Virus record (IMG/VR): IMGVR_UViG_3300020183_000015
Span: 1-64,000 of that record
Reading direction: 5' to 3' (one strand)
Source: a virus
Length of the DNA: 64,000 nt
The position numbers and the translations under genes were made by a program. The notes beneath the pieces are model-generated. The model made no database searches. It saw nothing but the letters and a program-made list of their open reading frames with translations, and was not told where the DNA came from. This document shows positions 34,807 to 44,189 of this stretch, in pieces. Numbering within the stretch: the stretch's first letter is position 1; each line of letters begins with the position of its first letter.

Positions 34807-35808
34807 ATGCCAAATTCAATAAAATACTCTACAACAGGAGATACCCAATCAATAAAAAAGGGTAATTTATATTTTGGTGTTGGGGATGTTCCAAAAGGGC
34901 CAAGTGCCGACACCAACTATTACAATGGTATTACTCCTGCAACTAATGGGTATACTGTTTATAGATATGAACCAACTGAAAATAGTAAATTGGCATTTTA
35001 TATCAACCCAACATGATCTGATTTGGTGACGTACACAAACAATTTTTTAAATCAAGATTTCTCAACGGCAACTGAATGTGTTAATTAGTTTAACACTCAA
35101 ACTAATTACGTATGTGTCAACAAAGATTATGACCCAATTATAACTTCAGGTTTGACTCTTTGTTTAGATGCTTCATTTACACCATCATATTTTACATCAG
35201 GGAATACATGTTACGATTTATCATATAATTCTTTATCCACAACATTAGTCAATGGGCCAACTTTTGATTCGGCTAATGGGGGATCTTTGTTGTTTGATGG
35301 TACTAATGATCAATGTGTTGTTACCTCAAATGGTTTTGGGACATTCAATAATCAAAAATACACAATAGAAGCTTGAGTAAAATTCACAAGTAATAGTGGT
35401 GACATCCCAATCTTTAGTTATGACTTCACAAGTTTTAACCCACCATATTACTCAGTACACCTTAGAAACACAGGAACAGGTCAGATTTTTTTGGGTTGGA
35501 ATATGGGTGGATTTGGTTCGAGTATTCAAACAGGAGGTACCGTAATTACTGCAGGTAATTGGTATTATGTTGTCGGTGTAGTTGAAAGTGGTAGACAACA
35601 AATTTATGTAAACAACGGTTTGTATGCTTTCGGATCTCAAACAGGGACAATAACTTATTATAACACCCCAGTATATGTTGGTTATTTCCCAAACGCACCT
35701 TTGGTTATGTATGGAAACATTGCGGTGGTTAGAGTTTATAATAGAGCATTTTTATCATCTGAAGTGGCACAAAATTGGAATGCACAAAAATCAAGGTTTG
35801 GATATTAA
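34807..35808 (+). pseudogene. LamG/ConA-like fibre gene interrupted by three in-frame stops
   Basis: One continuous frame of 333 codons carries TGA at 35014-35016, TAG at 35086-35088 and TGA at 35374-35376 and no frameshift. The last stop lies in YTIEA-stop-VKF, where LamG-type lectin domains have a near-invariant Trp, so it looks like TGG changed to TGA. The other two could also be Trp (NPT-stop-SDL, CVN-stop-FNT), but a different residue is possible there. Segment 1 (34807-35016) is a phage fibre head domain, segment 2 (35017-35373) the first half of the LamG fold (LTLCLDASF, TCYDLSYN, GSLLFDGTND) and segment 3 its second half (AGNWYYVVGVVESGRQQIYV; VRVYNRAFLSSEV). Three intact TGG codons remain near the end. 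It could be a decaying gene, stop readthrough, or population variation fixed by assembly. Other genes in the window use TGA and TAG as true stops. Confidence 0.8.
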
Positions 35809-35850
35809 AAAAGATAGATTTTATACCATTTTGATTTATATTTTTTTATA

Positions 35851-36783
35851 ATGAAAAATATTTGTATTGATGTTACGGGTTGTAGAGCTTTGGGAGATAC
35901 TTTATGCGTTACACCAGTTGTTAGAAAAATATGTCAAACTTATGATAAAAAAGTCACGGTAATATCTCACCACCCTGAATTATTCTCCAACTCTCCTTAT
36001 GTTGAAAACAGCTTCGGGTATGACACAACTATATTGAATTGGCTAAAAGACAATTGCGAAGTTCTTTCAACTTTTGATGTTTCATACAAAGAAAATGGTG
36101 TTTGTAACAAACATAATGTTATGGACATCAGACAACTTCACGCAATAAATTTAGGATTCATGTTAACAAAACATGAAATGACCTTAGATTATTTCCCGAA
36201 AGATGTGATACTTCTAGATCTACCAAAAAAATATGTTTTAATACATCCTGTACAAAATTGGAACTCAAGAACTTGGTCTACCAAAAATTGGCAAATATTA
36301 ACCCAACTTTTAAATGAAAAAGGAATTCATGTTATTTCTATTGGAAAAGATTCTTCTGAGTTAGGAGGGTCAAATGTTGATAAACCAGTTTTCAACTTCC
36401 CAATTAAACTCGGATATAACTTAATGAATCAAACTACTTTGGATCAAACTTGGCACCTCATAAATAATTCGTCTTGTTTTGTTACCATGGATTCAGGTCT
36501 TTTACATTTAGCAGGAACAACTGACTGTGAAATATTACAATTAGGTAGCTCAATAAATCCTGAGTTTAGGTCACCATATCGAAACGGATCTCAAGAATAC
36601 AAATATCGTTACGTAATAGGTGGGTGTCAACTACATTGCGCTTCTGACATGAAGTACGGAGTTAGAGAATGGGGTTCCATTCAAGGGGTGCCTTCATTGG
36701 TTGATTGTTTAGAAAAAAAAGAATCGTTCGAGTGTCATCCTCAAGTAATACAAGTTTATAAAAAAATATTAGAGATAATTTAA
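35851..36783 (+). CDS. GT9-like (heptosyltransferase-type) glycosyltransferase with four-Cys end
   Basis: 310 residues. CRALGDTLCVTPVVRKICQT (about residues 11-30) is the GT9 N-terminal loop. VLIHPVQNWNSRTWSTKNWQ (about residues 129-148) and CFVTMDSGLLHLAGTTDC (about residues 210-227) are the GT9 donor-domain signatures. The C-terminus has C259, C263, C286 and C295 in a spacing that recalls the iron-binding Cys set of TibC-like heptosyltransferases, although the match is looser than in the 974-residue enzyme. It likely adds a heptose or similar sugar, possibly to protein. It follows the broken LamG gene and precedes a stalked fibre gene. Confidence 0.82.
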   Translation: MKNICIDVTGCRALGDTLCVTPVVRKICQTYDKKVTVISHHPELFSNSPYVENSFGYDTTILNWLKDNCEVLSTFDVSYKENGVCNKHNVMDIRQLHAINLGFMLTKHEMTLDYFPKDVILLDLPKKYVLIHPVQNWNSRTWSTKNWQILTQLLNEKGIHVISIGKDSSELGGSNVDKPVFNFPIKLGYNLMNQTTLDQTWHLINNSSCFVTMDSGLLHLAGTTDCEILQLGSSINPEFRSPYRNGSQEYKYRYVIGGCQLHCASDMKYGVREWGSIQGVPSLVDCLEKKESFECHPQVIQVYKKILEII

Positions 36784-36797
36784 TAAGGACCAAATTA

Positions 36798-36821
36798 CTT
36801 TACAAAGTATTTATTGTAAAG
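36798..36821 (+). promoter_or_regulatory. Inverted repeat enclosing a late-type element
   Basis: CTTTACAA (36798-36805), spacer AGTATTTA, TTGTAAAG (36814-36821): a perfect 8-bp inverted repeat around the AGTATTTATT element (36806-36815) that lies 10 bases before the ATG at 36826. It may be an operator, a hairpin, or the end of the upstream transcript. Confidence 0.45.
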
Positions 36822-36825
36822 TTGT

Positions 36826-38967
36826 ATGGATTGTTCCGCATTAATTATTGAAAGTGTTAATTACGATGGTGAGTTGGCTAATATTATATTTACGCCAGAC
36901 AATGAAGATATCTCAATAAATTTAGGAGATGTTGTGTTACCCTTTTTATTTGAGCCTTGTAATCTTGTACCTCCAAGAGAAAGATTCGGATTCTATACAA
37001 TTTTGACATATAACCCAAGATGTACAAACTTCCTTAGAGTACCAAGAACAACCCCAACACCTACACCGACACCAACACCGACTCATACTCAGACACCAAC
37101 CCCTACACCAACAATGACCCCTACACCTACGTTTGATCCTTGTTTGGTACCAACACCCACACCAACAGTTACTGTTACTGCAACAATAACCCCAACTCCT
37201 ACACCAACCCCAACAGAAACTTGTACAAACCCTTGTGGGTGTCCAAACCCATCACAAACACCCGTACCAACAAATTCACCTTTACCTCCACCTCCACCAC
37301 CTACATGTACAAACCCTTGTGGGTGTACTTTAACCCCAACGGTAACACCAACTCATACACCAACTCCCACACCAACTAACACACCAACTCCCACACCAAC
37401 CCCAACAGAAACAACTGACGCTGCCTCTCTATGTGTACCATTATTTTTAGACAGAGACAATGCAACATCATCATCAAATTTATATTCTTATAACCCAACA
37501 ACAAATATCACAACTTCGCTAGCACTACCTTTGTCTTCAGGATTTTTTGGTTTAATAATGGCTCAAACATCTAATAAATTGTGGATTTGTGAAAATTCAA
37601 CTTACACAATTCGAGAATGGGACATAACAATTAACCCTTGGTCGGCAGTTTTTTCAAGAGACATTACATCACCTAGCGGGGTTCCAAGTTTGGGGGCCTT
37701 GGCAGGGGCTCTTTGTGTTTATAGAGATCCGATAACAAACATTGTAAATCCAAATCTTTTAGTATCCATGGGATTCCGTAGTGGCGGTGGTTTTGAACTT
37801 GTTTTAGTTGATATAAGTGGATCTGTATGGAGTAAAATACCAATATTCAATTTAACAACGTTGAGTGCCGATAGACAAGTAAGTGCTATTGTTATGAATA
37901 CTAATTCTAAAATGATAACATTAAATTTTGATACAACTTTATCTCAAAAATATGTAACTCAATTTAAATATGTTTCGGGTTCTTGGCAAGTGGATATTGA
38001 CATATTGATTCCAGTACCAACTTTAATTCATTCATTATTTCAATGGAATAATGATTTTTATATTGGTTCATATACCCCTTTAGGTTTTGGGGCTCTTAAT
38101 TTAATACAAACTTCACAACCATATACTACCACATTTCTTGGAAATCTTTTACAATCTGAAACAATAGAGTCTTCTCAAATACCCGGTTGTGTAACATTGG
38201 AGTTTGATCCAGTTCAATTAAGTTGTGCGGTTTACAGTAGAGGTATTAATGGTTACATTGAAACTTACGATTTAATCAACAACACTTTAACACAAGTTAC
38301 ATTACCAAATGATAGTTTTAGTAATTTTCCTATAACACATACATCTACTAAATTGTGGAAAGCCGATCAGGCCAATAAACTAATAAATGAATGGACGACA
38401 TCAACTCCGGCTTCTATGTCATTTGTAAGAACAATAACGGTTACGGCAACCTTACCAGGAAATGGTTGGTTATGGCCTATGGGATCAATTACAGACACAA
38501 GATTAATTATGTTTACAACAAATTTAGTTAATAGTATAAATGTAATTGAGATGGATATCACATTCAATACCGTCACAAACTCAGAAATTACACAATTGTT
38601 TCAAGTACAAGCACTTAATTTAGGTGAGTCAATAATGTATACCTCGAACAATAAAATCATATTAATGGCAAGAAAAAACTCGGCCCCTTATACGGATTTA
38701 TATTTTATACAACAATATTCATACCCTAACGGTGTTTTGGAATTCGACATAAGTACTTTACCTCTCGGAGTTCCAAGTATATCGAGATATTATTCTTTAT
38801 TTGAAGAATCTAATCGAATTTATATTGTTAGAATGGACTCAACAGGGACTTCTATTTTCTTGGTTGGTTTAACTCCGCCTCACACATTTACACCTGTTTG
38901 GTCATCAACAAGTACAAATTACGGAGTTTGGTCAGCATCAAGAACATGTAACACAGTTAATTTTTAA
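36826..38967 (+). CDS. Stalked fibre protein with C-terminal beta-propeller-like domain
   Basis: 713 residues. Residues 1-72 form a small head ([20 protein letters not shown]) that may dock to the virion. Residues about 76-197 are Pro-Thr linkers interrupted by two CTNPCGC turns (about 125 and 162). Residues about 205-713 repeat a strand pattern such as [17 protein letters not shown] and [16 protein letters not shown], suggesting a beta-propeller built from KLW-type blades, a common carbohydrate-binding or surface-display fold. No enzymatic site is seen. The long Thr-rich linker is a natural O-glycosylation target. It is flanked by a GT9 gene and a small fibre gene and has its own late-type element. 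Confidence 0.7.
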   Translation: MDCSALIIESVNYDGELANIIFTPDNEDISINLGDVVLPFLFEPCNLVPPRERFGFYTILTYNPRCTNFLRVPRTTPTPTPTPTPTHTQTPTPTPTMTPTPTFDPCLVPTPTPTVTVTATITPTPTPTPTETCTNPCGCPNPSQTPVPTNSPLPPPPPPTCTNPCGCTLTPTVTPTHTPTPTPTNTPTPTPTPTETTDAASLCVPLFLDRDNATSSSNLYSYNPTTNITTSLALPLSSGFFGLIMAQTSNKLWICENSTYTIREWDITINPWSAVFSRDITSPSGVPSLGALAGALCVYRDPITNIVNPNLLVSMGFRSGGGFELVLVDISGSVWSKIPIFNLTTLSADRQVSAIVMNTNSKMITLNFDTTLSQKYVTQFKYVSGSWQVDIDILIPVPTLIHSLFQWNNDFYIGSYTPLGFGALNLIQTSQPYTTTFLGNLLQSETIESSQIPGCVTLEFDPVQLSCAVYSRGINGYIETYDLINNTLTQVTLPNDSFSNFPITHTSTKLWKADQANKLINEWTTSTPASMSFVRTITVTATLPGNGWLWPMGSITDTRLIMFTTNLVNSINVIEMDITFNTVTNSEITQLFQVQALNLGESIMYTSNNKIILMARKNSAPYTDLYFIQQYSYPNGVLEFDISTLPLGVPSISRYYSLFEESNRIYIVRMDSTGTSIFLVGLTPPHTFTPVWSSTSTNYGVWSASRTCNTVNF

Positions 38968-38970
38968 AAA

Positions 38971-39267
38971 ATGCCACAAATACAACTATCAGGAATAACA
39001 GGATGCTCACCTTACAATATTATAGTTTGTGATGTTACATATTCTTTGTGTATTTTGGTTTATTCTTCAATCACACTACCTCCTTTAATTTCATTTGTAC
39101 CACCACCACCACTTGATGTTGCCGAGAGTATTATTTTGGAAATACAAGATTCCTGTGGGTGTTCATCTTTTGTTGTACTAGAATGTCCTGACAAAGCAAA
39201 ACTATTCCAAGACAGTACAATTTTATTGATGATGGATGGTGATGTCTATCTATTTCAGAATCAATAA
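38971..39267 (+). CDS. Small Cys-rich fibre-region protein
   Basis: 98 residues: QLSGITGCSPYNIIVCDVTY, a PPLISFVPPPPLDV turn (about residues 40-53), then SCGCSSFVVLECPDK. Strand-rich with Cys pairs, it resembles other small proteins of the fibre region (compare the 121-residue protein at 7-372). It probably assembles with the neighbouring fibres, but no family can be named. It begins four bases after the propeller gene stop. Confidence 0.6.
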   Translation: MPQIQLSGITGCSPYNIIVCDVTYSLCILVYSSITLPPLISFVPPPPLDVAESIILEIQDSCGCSSFVVLECPDKAKLFQDSTILLMMDGDVYLFQNQ

Positions 39268-39275
39268 TATTTATA
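39266..39275 (+). promoter_or_regulatory. Candidate late promoter element (AATATTTATA)
   Basis: AATATTTATA seven bases before the ATG at 39283, overlapping the previous stop codon. A-rich leader AAATAAA follows. Confidence 0.45.
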
Positions 39276-39282
39276 AAATAAA

Positions 39283-41274
39283 ATGCCAAACTACGCTTTT
39301 CTTACGGATCAATTACCAGCACCTCCTTTGACATCAACGGATTTAATTCACGTTGTAATACCAACTGACTTGTCTCAAGGTAACCCTGCTGGTTCGTCCT
39401 ACAAGGCAACTTTGGCACAAGTTGCTACGGCAATTGGTAGTGGGACATCAGGTACATCAGGGACATCAGGTACATCGGGAGCGAATGGAACTTCAGGTAC
39501 AAATGGTACGTCAGGTATCAATGGAACTTCAGGTACAAATGGTACAAATGGAACTTCAGGTGCTAGTGGAACATCGGGTACTAACGGAACTAACGGTTCT
39601 TCAGGTACTTCGGGAACCAACGGTTCTTCAGGTGTGAATGGAACGTCGGGTACAAATGGAACTTCAGGCGTAAATGGTACTTCAGGTACAAATGGAACTT
39701 CAGGCGTAAATGGAACGTCGGGTACAAATGGAACAAATGGGACTTCGGGTACAAATGGAACAAATGGGACGAGCGGAACCTCTGCATTGGGGACAAGTGG
39801 TACTAATGGAACTTCAGGTACTAACGGGACAAGTGGTGCTAATGGTACTTCAGGTACTAACGGGACAAGTGGTGCTAATGGGACTAGCGGTTCTAATGGA
39901 ACTTCAGGTACTGACGGAATTAATGGGACATCAGGTACTGACGGAATTAATGGGACATCAGGTACCAACGGTACTAATGGAAGTAGTGGGACATCAGCCG
40001 TAGGTACAAGTGGTACCGATGGAACATCAGGTATTAATGGAACTAGCGGTGTGAACGGTACTTCTGGTATCAACGGTACTAGTGGAATAAATGGAACATC
40101 AGGAACTAATGGTTTTGATGGGACTTCTGGAACAAATGGAACTTCAGGTACTGATGGAACTTCAGGTACTGATGGAACTTCGGGTGTAAATGGGACATCG
40201 GGTACAAACGGAACAAATGGGACATCGGGTACAAACGGAACTTCAGGTACAAATGGAACATCGGGTACAAACGGAACTTCAGGTACAAATGGAACAAATG
40301 GGACGAGCGGAACCTCTGCTTTGGGGACAAGTGGTACTAATGGAACTTCAGGTACTAATGGGACTGACGGGATTAATGGAACTTCGGGCACCAACGGTAC
40401 TAATGGAACATCAGGTATTAATGGGACTAGTGGTACAAACGGTACAAACGGTACTTCTGGTATCAACGGTTCTAGTGGAATAAATGGAACATCAGGAACT
40501 AATGGTTTTGATGGGACTTCTGGAACAAGTGGAACTGATGGGACTTCAGGTAAAGATGGATCCGCCGGTACTAACGGAACATCAGGTACTACACCATTAC
40601 CTTCTCAAGTAGATACGGTTACAAACAACAATGACCAAACATTTTTTCCTACATTTGTTGATTCCAATAACCCTACCGCTGTTCAAGAGTTTTTATACAC
40701 AGACGTTGGATTTACATATAATCCATCAACAAATACTTTACAGGTTGACGGCTATGTTCGAACAGGTAATGGTAGTGTTTCTTTACCAAGTTTTTCTTTT
40801 AGTTCGGACACCAATTTGGGTCTTTATAGAATAGCACAAGATACCGTTGGTGTAACAACGGGTGGTCTTAGAAGAATGTCTATTGATAATGTTGGTACTG
40901 TCAATTTGGGTGCGGGGGCTTCAGGTTCAATGAATTTTGATTTAGAGGGGGGGGTTACAACAACTAACGCAACACCAACTACTTTAGTTACAATAACAAC
41001 AAGTAATAATAGAAGATATACAGTCGAAGGTTGGGTAATTGGTGGGGCAATAAACCATACAATCGGTGGAAAAGTTTTAGGGGTTTTTGAACATGTAGGA
41101 GGTGTTTTAGCTGTTGTGGGAAGTCCAGTGACCACGTTGTTTGAAGATTTTCCTGGTCCCCCAACCTTTACCTTAGACACCAGCGGAACAACAATACGTT
41201 TAAGAGTTACAGGACAAGCGGGGACAAACATTTCTTGGTACGGTAAACTAGTTTATGTTATGTCGAAGGAGTAG
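39283..41274 (+). CDS. Second collagen-like tail-fibre protein
   Basis: 663 residues. Residues 1-53 form an attachment domain (FLTDQLPAPPLTSTDLIHVV). Residues about 54-437 are about 128 collagen-like triplets (GTS, GTN, GAN, GVN, GID), broken in phase by three SALG or SAVG steps. Residues about 440-663 form a tail-fibre knob that includes FSFSSDTNLGLYRIAQDTVG, the motif of many phage fibre shafts in which a GLYR or GMYR strand precedes a triple beta-helix, and a final beta domain after NFDLEGGVTT. It is a receptor-binding fibre candidate with a Thr-rich rod like that of the giant gene. It stands just upstream of the GT60-led glycan operon, which makes it a likely substrate. Confidence 0.8.
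   Translation: MPNYAFLTDQLPAPPLTSTDLIHVVIPTDLSQGNPAGSSYKATLAQVATAIGSGTSGTSGTSGTSGANGTSGTNGTSGINGTSGTNGTNGTSGASGTSGTNGTNGSSGTSGTNGSSGVNGTSGTNGTSGVNGTSGTNGTSGVNGTSGTNGTNGTSGTNGTNGTSGTSALGTSGTNGTSGTNGTSGANGTSGTNGTSGANGTSGSNGTSGTDGINGTSGTDGINGTSGTNGTNGSSGTSAVGTSGTDGTSGINGTSGVNGTSGINGTSGINGTSGTNGFDGTSGTNGTSGTDGTSGTDGTSGVNGTSGTNGTNGTSGTNGTSGTNGTSGTNGTSGTNGTNGTSGTSALGTSGTNGTSGTNGTDGINGTSGTNGTNGTSGINGTSGTNGTNGTSGINGSSGINGTSGTNGFDGTSGTSGTDGTSGKDGSAGTNGTSGTTPLPSQVDTVTNNNDQTFFPTFVDSNNPTAVQEFLYTDVGFTYNPSTNTLQVDGYVRTGNGSVSLPSFSFSSDTNLGLYRIAQDTVGVTTGGLRRMSIDNVGTVNLGAGASGSMNFDLEGGVTTTNATPTTLVTITTSNNRRYTVEGWVIGGAINHTIGGKVLGVFEHVGGVLAVVGSPVTTLFEDFPGPPTFTLDTSGTTIRLRVTGQAGTNISWYGKLVYVMSKE
39442..40593 (+). repeat. 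Collagen-like triplet array with interruptions
   Basis: About 128 G-X-Y triplets with three interruptions (SALG near 39780 and 40315, SAVG near 39995). A 27-bp unit is duplicated exactly in tandem at 39907-39933 and 39934-39960. Confidence 0.9.
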
Positions 41275-41366
41275 ACTCGGTGAACGTGTATTTTGTATCA
41301 TGTTTACCTGGATACCTCAGCTTAAAACAATTTACATTTCTTGTATTTTACAATATTTTTATTTTT

Positions 41367-42611
41367 ATGAAAATATTTGTACAAATTGCGTCTTATAGAG
41401 ACCCACAGTTAATACCAACAATTCAAAACATGTTGGAAAATGCTAAAAATCCAAATAATTTAGTCATATCAATTGCAAGACAATTTAATCCTGAGGATAA
41501 ATTTGATGACCTTTCGGAGTATGAAAATGACAAAAGATTTAAAATTTTAAACATAGATTATAAAGAATCAAAAGGTGTTTGTTGGGCAAGATACCTCACT
41601 CAACAACAATATGATGGAGAAGAGTATACATTACAAATAGACTCTCACATGAGATTTGAAAAAAATTGGGACAAAACTTTGATTGATATGATAAAAGATC
41701 TACAATCAAAAGGACACAAAAAACCTTTGTTGACAGGTTACGTGTCATCTTTTGACCCTGACAATGACCCAAAAGGTAGGGTTATGGAGCCTTGGAGAAT
41801 GGCCTTTGACAGGTTCACACCTGAAGGTGTGGTTTTCTTTCTACCTGAAGTCATTCCAAATTGGAAAAAACTTGATGGTCCTATACCTGCAAGATTCTAT
41901 TCGGCACACTTCTGTTTTACTTTAGGTGAATTTTCTAAAGAAGTACAACATGATCCCGAATTTTATTTCCACGGCGAAGAAATATCAATTACTGTAAGAT
42001 CATTTACTCATGGTTATGATTTATTTCACCCACACAAAGTTGTTATATGGCACGAATACACACGAAAAGGAAGGACTAAACAATGGGACGATGACAAAAA
42101 TTGGTATAAAAAAAATGAGGCGTGTCATATAAAAAACAGACAGTTGTTAGGCGTTGACGGTGAAATTTATAGTGGAGACACTAATGAGTGGTTTGGTACT
42201 GAAAGAAGTATACGTGACTATGAAAAGTATTCGGGGTTGTTGTTTGAAAAAAGAGCAATACAACAATATACATTAGATAAAAGTTATCCACCAAATCCAT
42301 ATGATTATAATACTGAAGATGAGTGGAAAGAAACTTTTTTATCAATATTCAAACATTGTATTGACGTTGACTTAAATAGACTACCTGAAACTGATTATGA
42401 TTTTTGGGTTGTTGCATTTCACGACAAAAACGATGAAACAATATACAGACAAGACGCAGGTCTTGACGAAATAAACCGATTGAAAACAGATCCTGACGGT
42501 GTTGCTAAAATATGGAGAGAATTTAATACCCAAGAAAGACCAACTTATTGGGTAGTTTGGCCACACTCAACATCCAAAGGATGGTGTGAAAGAATTGTAG
42601 GAGCACTTTAA
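41367..42611 (+). CDS. GT60-type polypeptide GlcNAc-transferase-like enzyme
   Basis: 414 residues from the ATG at 41367; an upstream in-frame GTG at 41280 is less likely because the added residues are atypical. The family signatures are clear: IFVQIASYRDPQLIPTIQNM (residues 3-22), LQIDSHMRFEKNWDKTLIDM (about residues 90-109) with the DxH metal site, ARFYSAHFCFTLGEF, FYFHGEEISITVRSFTHGYD (about residues 199-218) and VVIWHEYTRKGR. GT60 members include Skp1 hydroxyproline GlcNAc-transferase and trypanosome mucin Thr GlcNAc-transferases, which start O-glycans on protein side chains. Residues about 315-414 are an extra C-terminal domain. It heads a five-gene operon and follows a Thr-rich collagen-like fibre, so a fibre-directed role is plausible. 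Confidence 0.85.
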   Translation: MKIFVQIASYRDPQLIPTIQNMLENAKNPNNLVISIARQFNPEDKFDDLSEYENDKRFKILNIDYKESKGVCWARYLTQQQYDGEEYTLQIDSHMRFEKNWDKTLIDMIKDLQSKGHKKPLLTGYVSSFDPDNDPKGRVMEPWRMAFDRFTPEGVVFFLPEVIPNWKKLDGPIPARFYSAHFCFTLGEFSKEVQHDPEFYFHGEEISITVRSFTHGYDLFHPHKVVIWHEYTRKGRTKQWDDDKNWYKKNEACHIKNRQLLGVDGEIYSGDTNEWFGTERSIRDYEKYSGLLFEKRAIQQYTLDKSYPPNPYDYNTEDEWKETFLSIFKHCIDVDLNRLPETDYDFWVVAFHDKNDETIYRQDAGLDEINRLKTDPDGVAKIWREFNTQERPTYWVVWPHSTSKGWCERIVGAL

Positions 42612-42615
42612 TAAT

Positions 42616-43374
42616 ATGAATAAATTTTGTTTTTTATCTGAAGCTAATTACCCTAACTATACCAAAAGACTCAAGGACTACAACCTAAAACGTTATTTAG
42701 ATTTGGGGCTTGATATACCATTTTATATCTCAACAAATCGACCTTACGATTTTTTAGAGTATGAAAATCACCCATTGATAAAAGTTTTTGATATTGAGGA
42801 TTTAAGAAAAAATAATAAAAATTCACAACTTAATGAACCTTTACCAACGGACCCTAAAGGAATTTATCCCGCAAGGTACCCATGGAATCTTAGGCGTTTT
42901 ATATTAAGAAAGGCAATCGAGGACGGATTCAATGGACTATTTTTTTTAGAGTGTGATACAAAAATATCTGATCACACAACAAAAGAAGATTTGATTTCTT
43001 TTATGAATGAAATTTATGAACCAAACACAGTTAAAACTTCTTCTGCTAGATTTGTATACAAAGATAGGCAACCAAATCAAGAGTTATTTTACTATCACCC
43101 AACTTACATAACGGACTTACAATTAAATTTTAATGATGATCAATACGACACTTTAGACGGTACTAATCAATTATTTTTTGGTGATTCTCAGAATTCTCTT
43201 TTAAAATTTTTAGATAATTGGGATTTTATTTGTGACTACGGTTATCAAAAAGGTTACGGTTATAAAACAGGATACTTATCTAATCTTTCATTTATAATAC
43301 CAATGTCGGGATTTAGACTAATTCATAGACACACACCATTTGTTACGGATCATAAATTTGAAGATAGGTACTAA
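42616..43374 (+). CDS. Probable GT-A-like glycosyltransferase
   Basis: 252 residues. NKFCFLSEANYPNYTKRLKD opens the protein; IPFYISTNRPYDFLEYENHP and FNGLFFLECDTKISDHTTKE (about residues 112-131) follow, where ECDTK could be the acidic metal site of a GT-A fold. WNLRRFILRKAIEDG precedes it, as in several small glycan-modifying transferases. No closer family can be named. It begins four bases after the GT60 gene and overlaps the next gene by one base, so it is part of the glycan operon. Confidence 0.6.
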   Translation: MNKFCFLSEANYPNYTKRLKDYNLKRYLDLGLDIPFYISTNRPYDFLEYENHPLIKVFDIEDLRKNNKNSQLNEPLPTDPKGIYPARYPWNLRRFILRKAIEDGFNGLFFLECDTKISDHTTKEDLISFMNEIYEPNTVKTSSARFVYKDRQPNQELFYYHPTYITDLQLNFNDDQYDTLDGTNQLFFGDSQNSLLKFLDNWDFICDYGYQKGYGYKTGYLSNLSFIIPMSGFRLIHRHTPFVTDHKFEDRY

Positions 43375-44189
43375 TGGAGAAAAAACTAACGGTAGTTATT
43401 GTCGGTCATCTGCTTGATAACTTTATTTTTTATTTAAAATATCTAATACATAGCTTACCTGAAAGTCTTAAAGATTGTAAGTTTATTGTACATTATGATA
43501 ATAGTGACGGGTTTGATGAAACGAAATCTCGTAATGAAATAGAAGGTTTGTTAAACTCCAAAAATTTAAATTACAAATTAAGTTTTAGTTTTGGTGGTTT
43601 AATTTCCTCAATAAAAAAATGTTTGGAAAAAATTGAAACCGATTATTATTTGTTTTTAGAACATGATTGGGTTTTCTTAAACAAAACTAATATAGAGTTT
43701 AATAAAGTTGTTGAGGTTTTTGACAAATATAATTTTGTTAATTGTGTATGGTTTAGTAAAGACGACAACACCCAACGTGGGTTTGAAATTTGTCAGGATC
43801 TTACGGGAAATATTACTCCGTTTGCTTTAGAAAAAAGAATTAAAGAATTAAATTTAATTACAACATGTCGATGGTCTAACAACCCTGTAGTATTTCGGAC
43901 TTCAAAAATGAAAAAATGGTTTAGTGATTTTATAAATAATGAACACGTGGGCAAACTAAATCAAAGACAAGGTAATGTTGAGGAAAAAATGATTTCTGTT
44001 TATAGAGAATATATTTCTAAAAATAAATGGGACGAGATCAAAGATGATTGGGGTACTTACTTGTATGGTAACTTTAATGAAGGTCCTTATGTTGGTCATA
44101 CCGACGCATCAAAAAGATATCAAGGATTAAGTAAAAGCCAACCAGAAATAAATGGAGAAAATTACATAAAAAAATATAAAAATGTTTAG
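43374..44189 (+). CDS. Family 2-like glycosyltransferase
   Basis: 271 residues. KKLTVVIVGHLLDNFIFYLK is the opening strand; CKFIVHYDNSDGFDETKSRN and YYLFLEHDWVFLNKTNIEFN (about residues 91-110) give the nucleotide- and metal-binding region with the EHDW motif. NNPVVFRTSKMKKWFSDF is a typical acceptor-side helix. It is probably an inverting GT-A enzyme. It shares one base with the preceding gene and eight bases with the GT25 gene that follows. Confidence 0.72.
   Translation: MEKKLTVVIVGHLLDNFIFYLKYLIHSLPESLKDCKFIVHYDNSDGFDETKSRNEIEGLLNSKNLNYKLSFSFGGLISSIKKCLEKIETDYYLFLEHDWVFLNKTNIEFNKVVEVFDKYNFVNCVWFSKDDNTQRGFEICQDLTGNITPFALEKRIKELNLITTCRWSNNPVVFRTSKMKKWFSDFINNEHVGKLNQRQGNVEEKMISVYREYISKNKWDEIKDDWGTYLYGNFNEGPYVGHTDASKRYQGLSKSQPEINGENYIKKYKNV

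Noticed and set aside
35014-35376. Genome-wide stop codon reassignment (TGA or TAG as sense)
   Set aside because: Many intact genes in the window end in TGA or TAG at the expected length, for example the polymerase, gp5-like, dUTPase and fibre genes, so any recoding would have to be specific to this gene.
39399-40483. Pro-Val-rich minus-strand frame and other frames over the second collagen-like gene
   Set aside because: Same repeat shadow effect as in the giant fibre gene.
41280-41366. Longer start for the GT60 gene
   Set aside because: The extra 29 residues are hydrophobic and unlike the family N-terminus, which begins at IFVQIASYRD right after the ATG at 41367.
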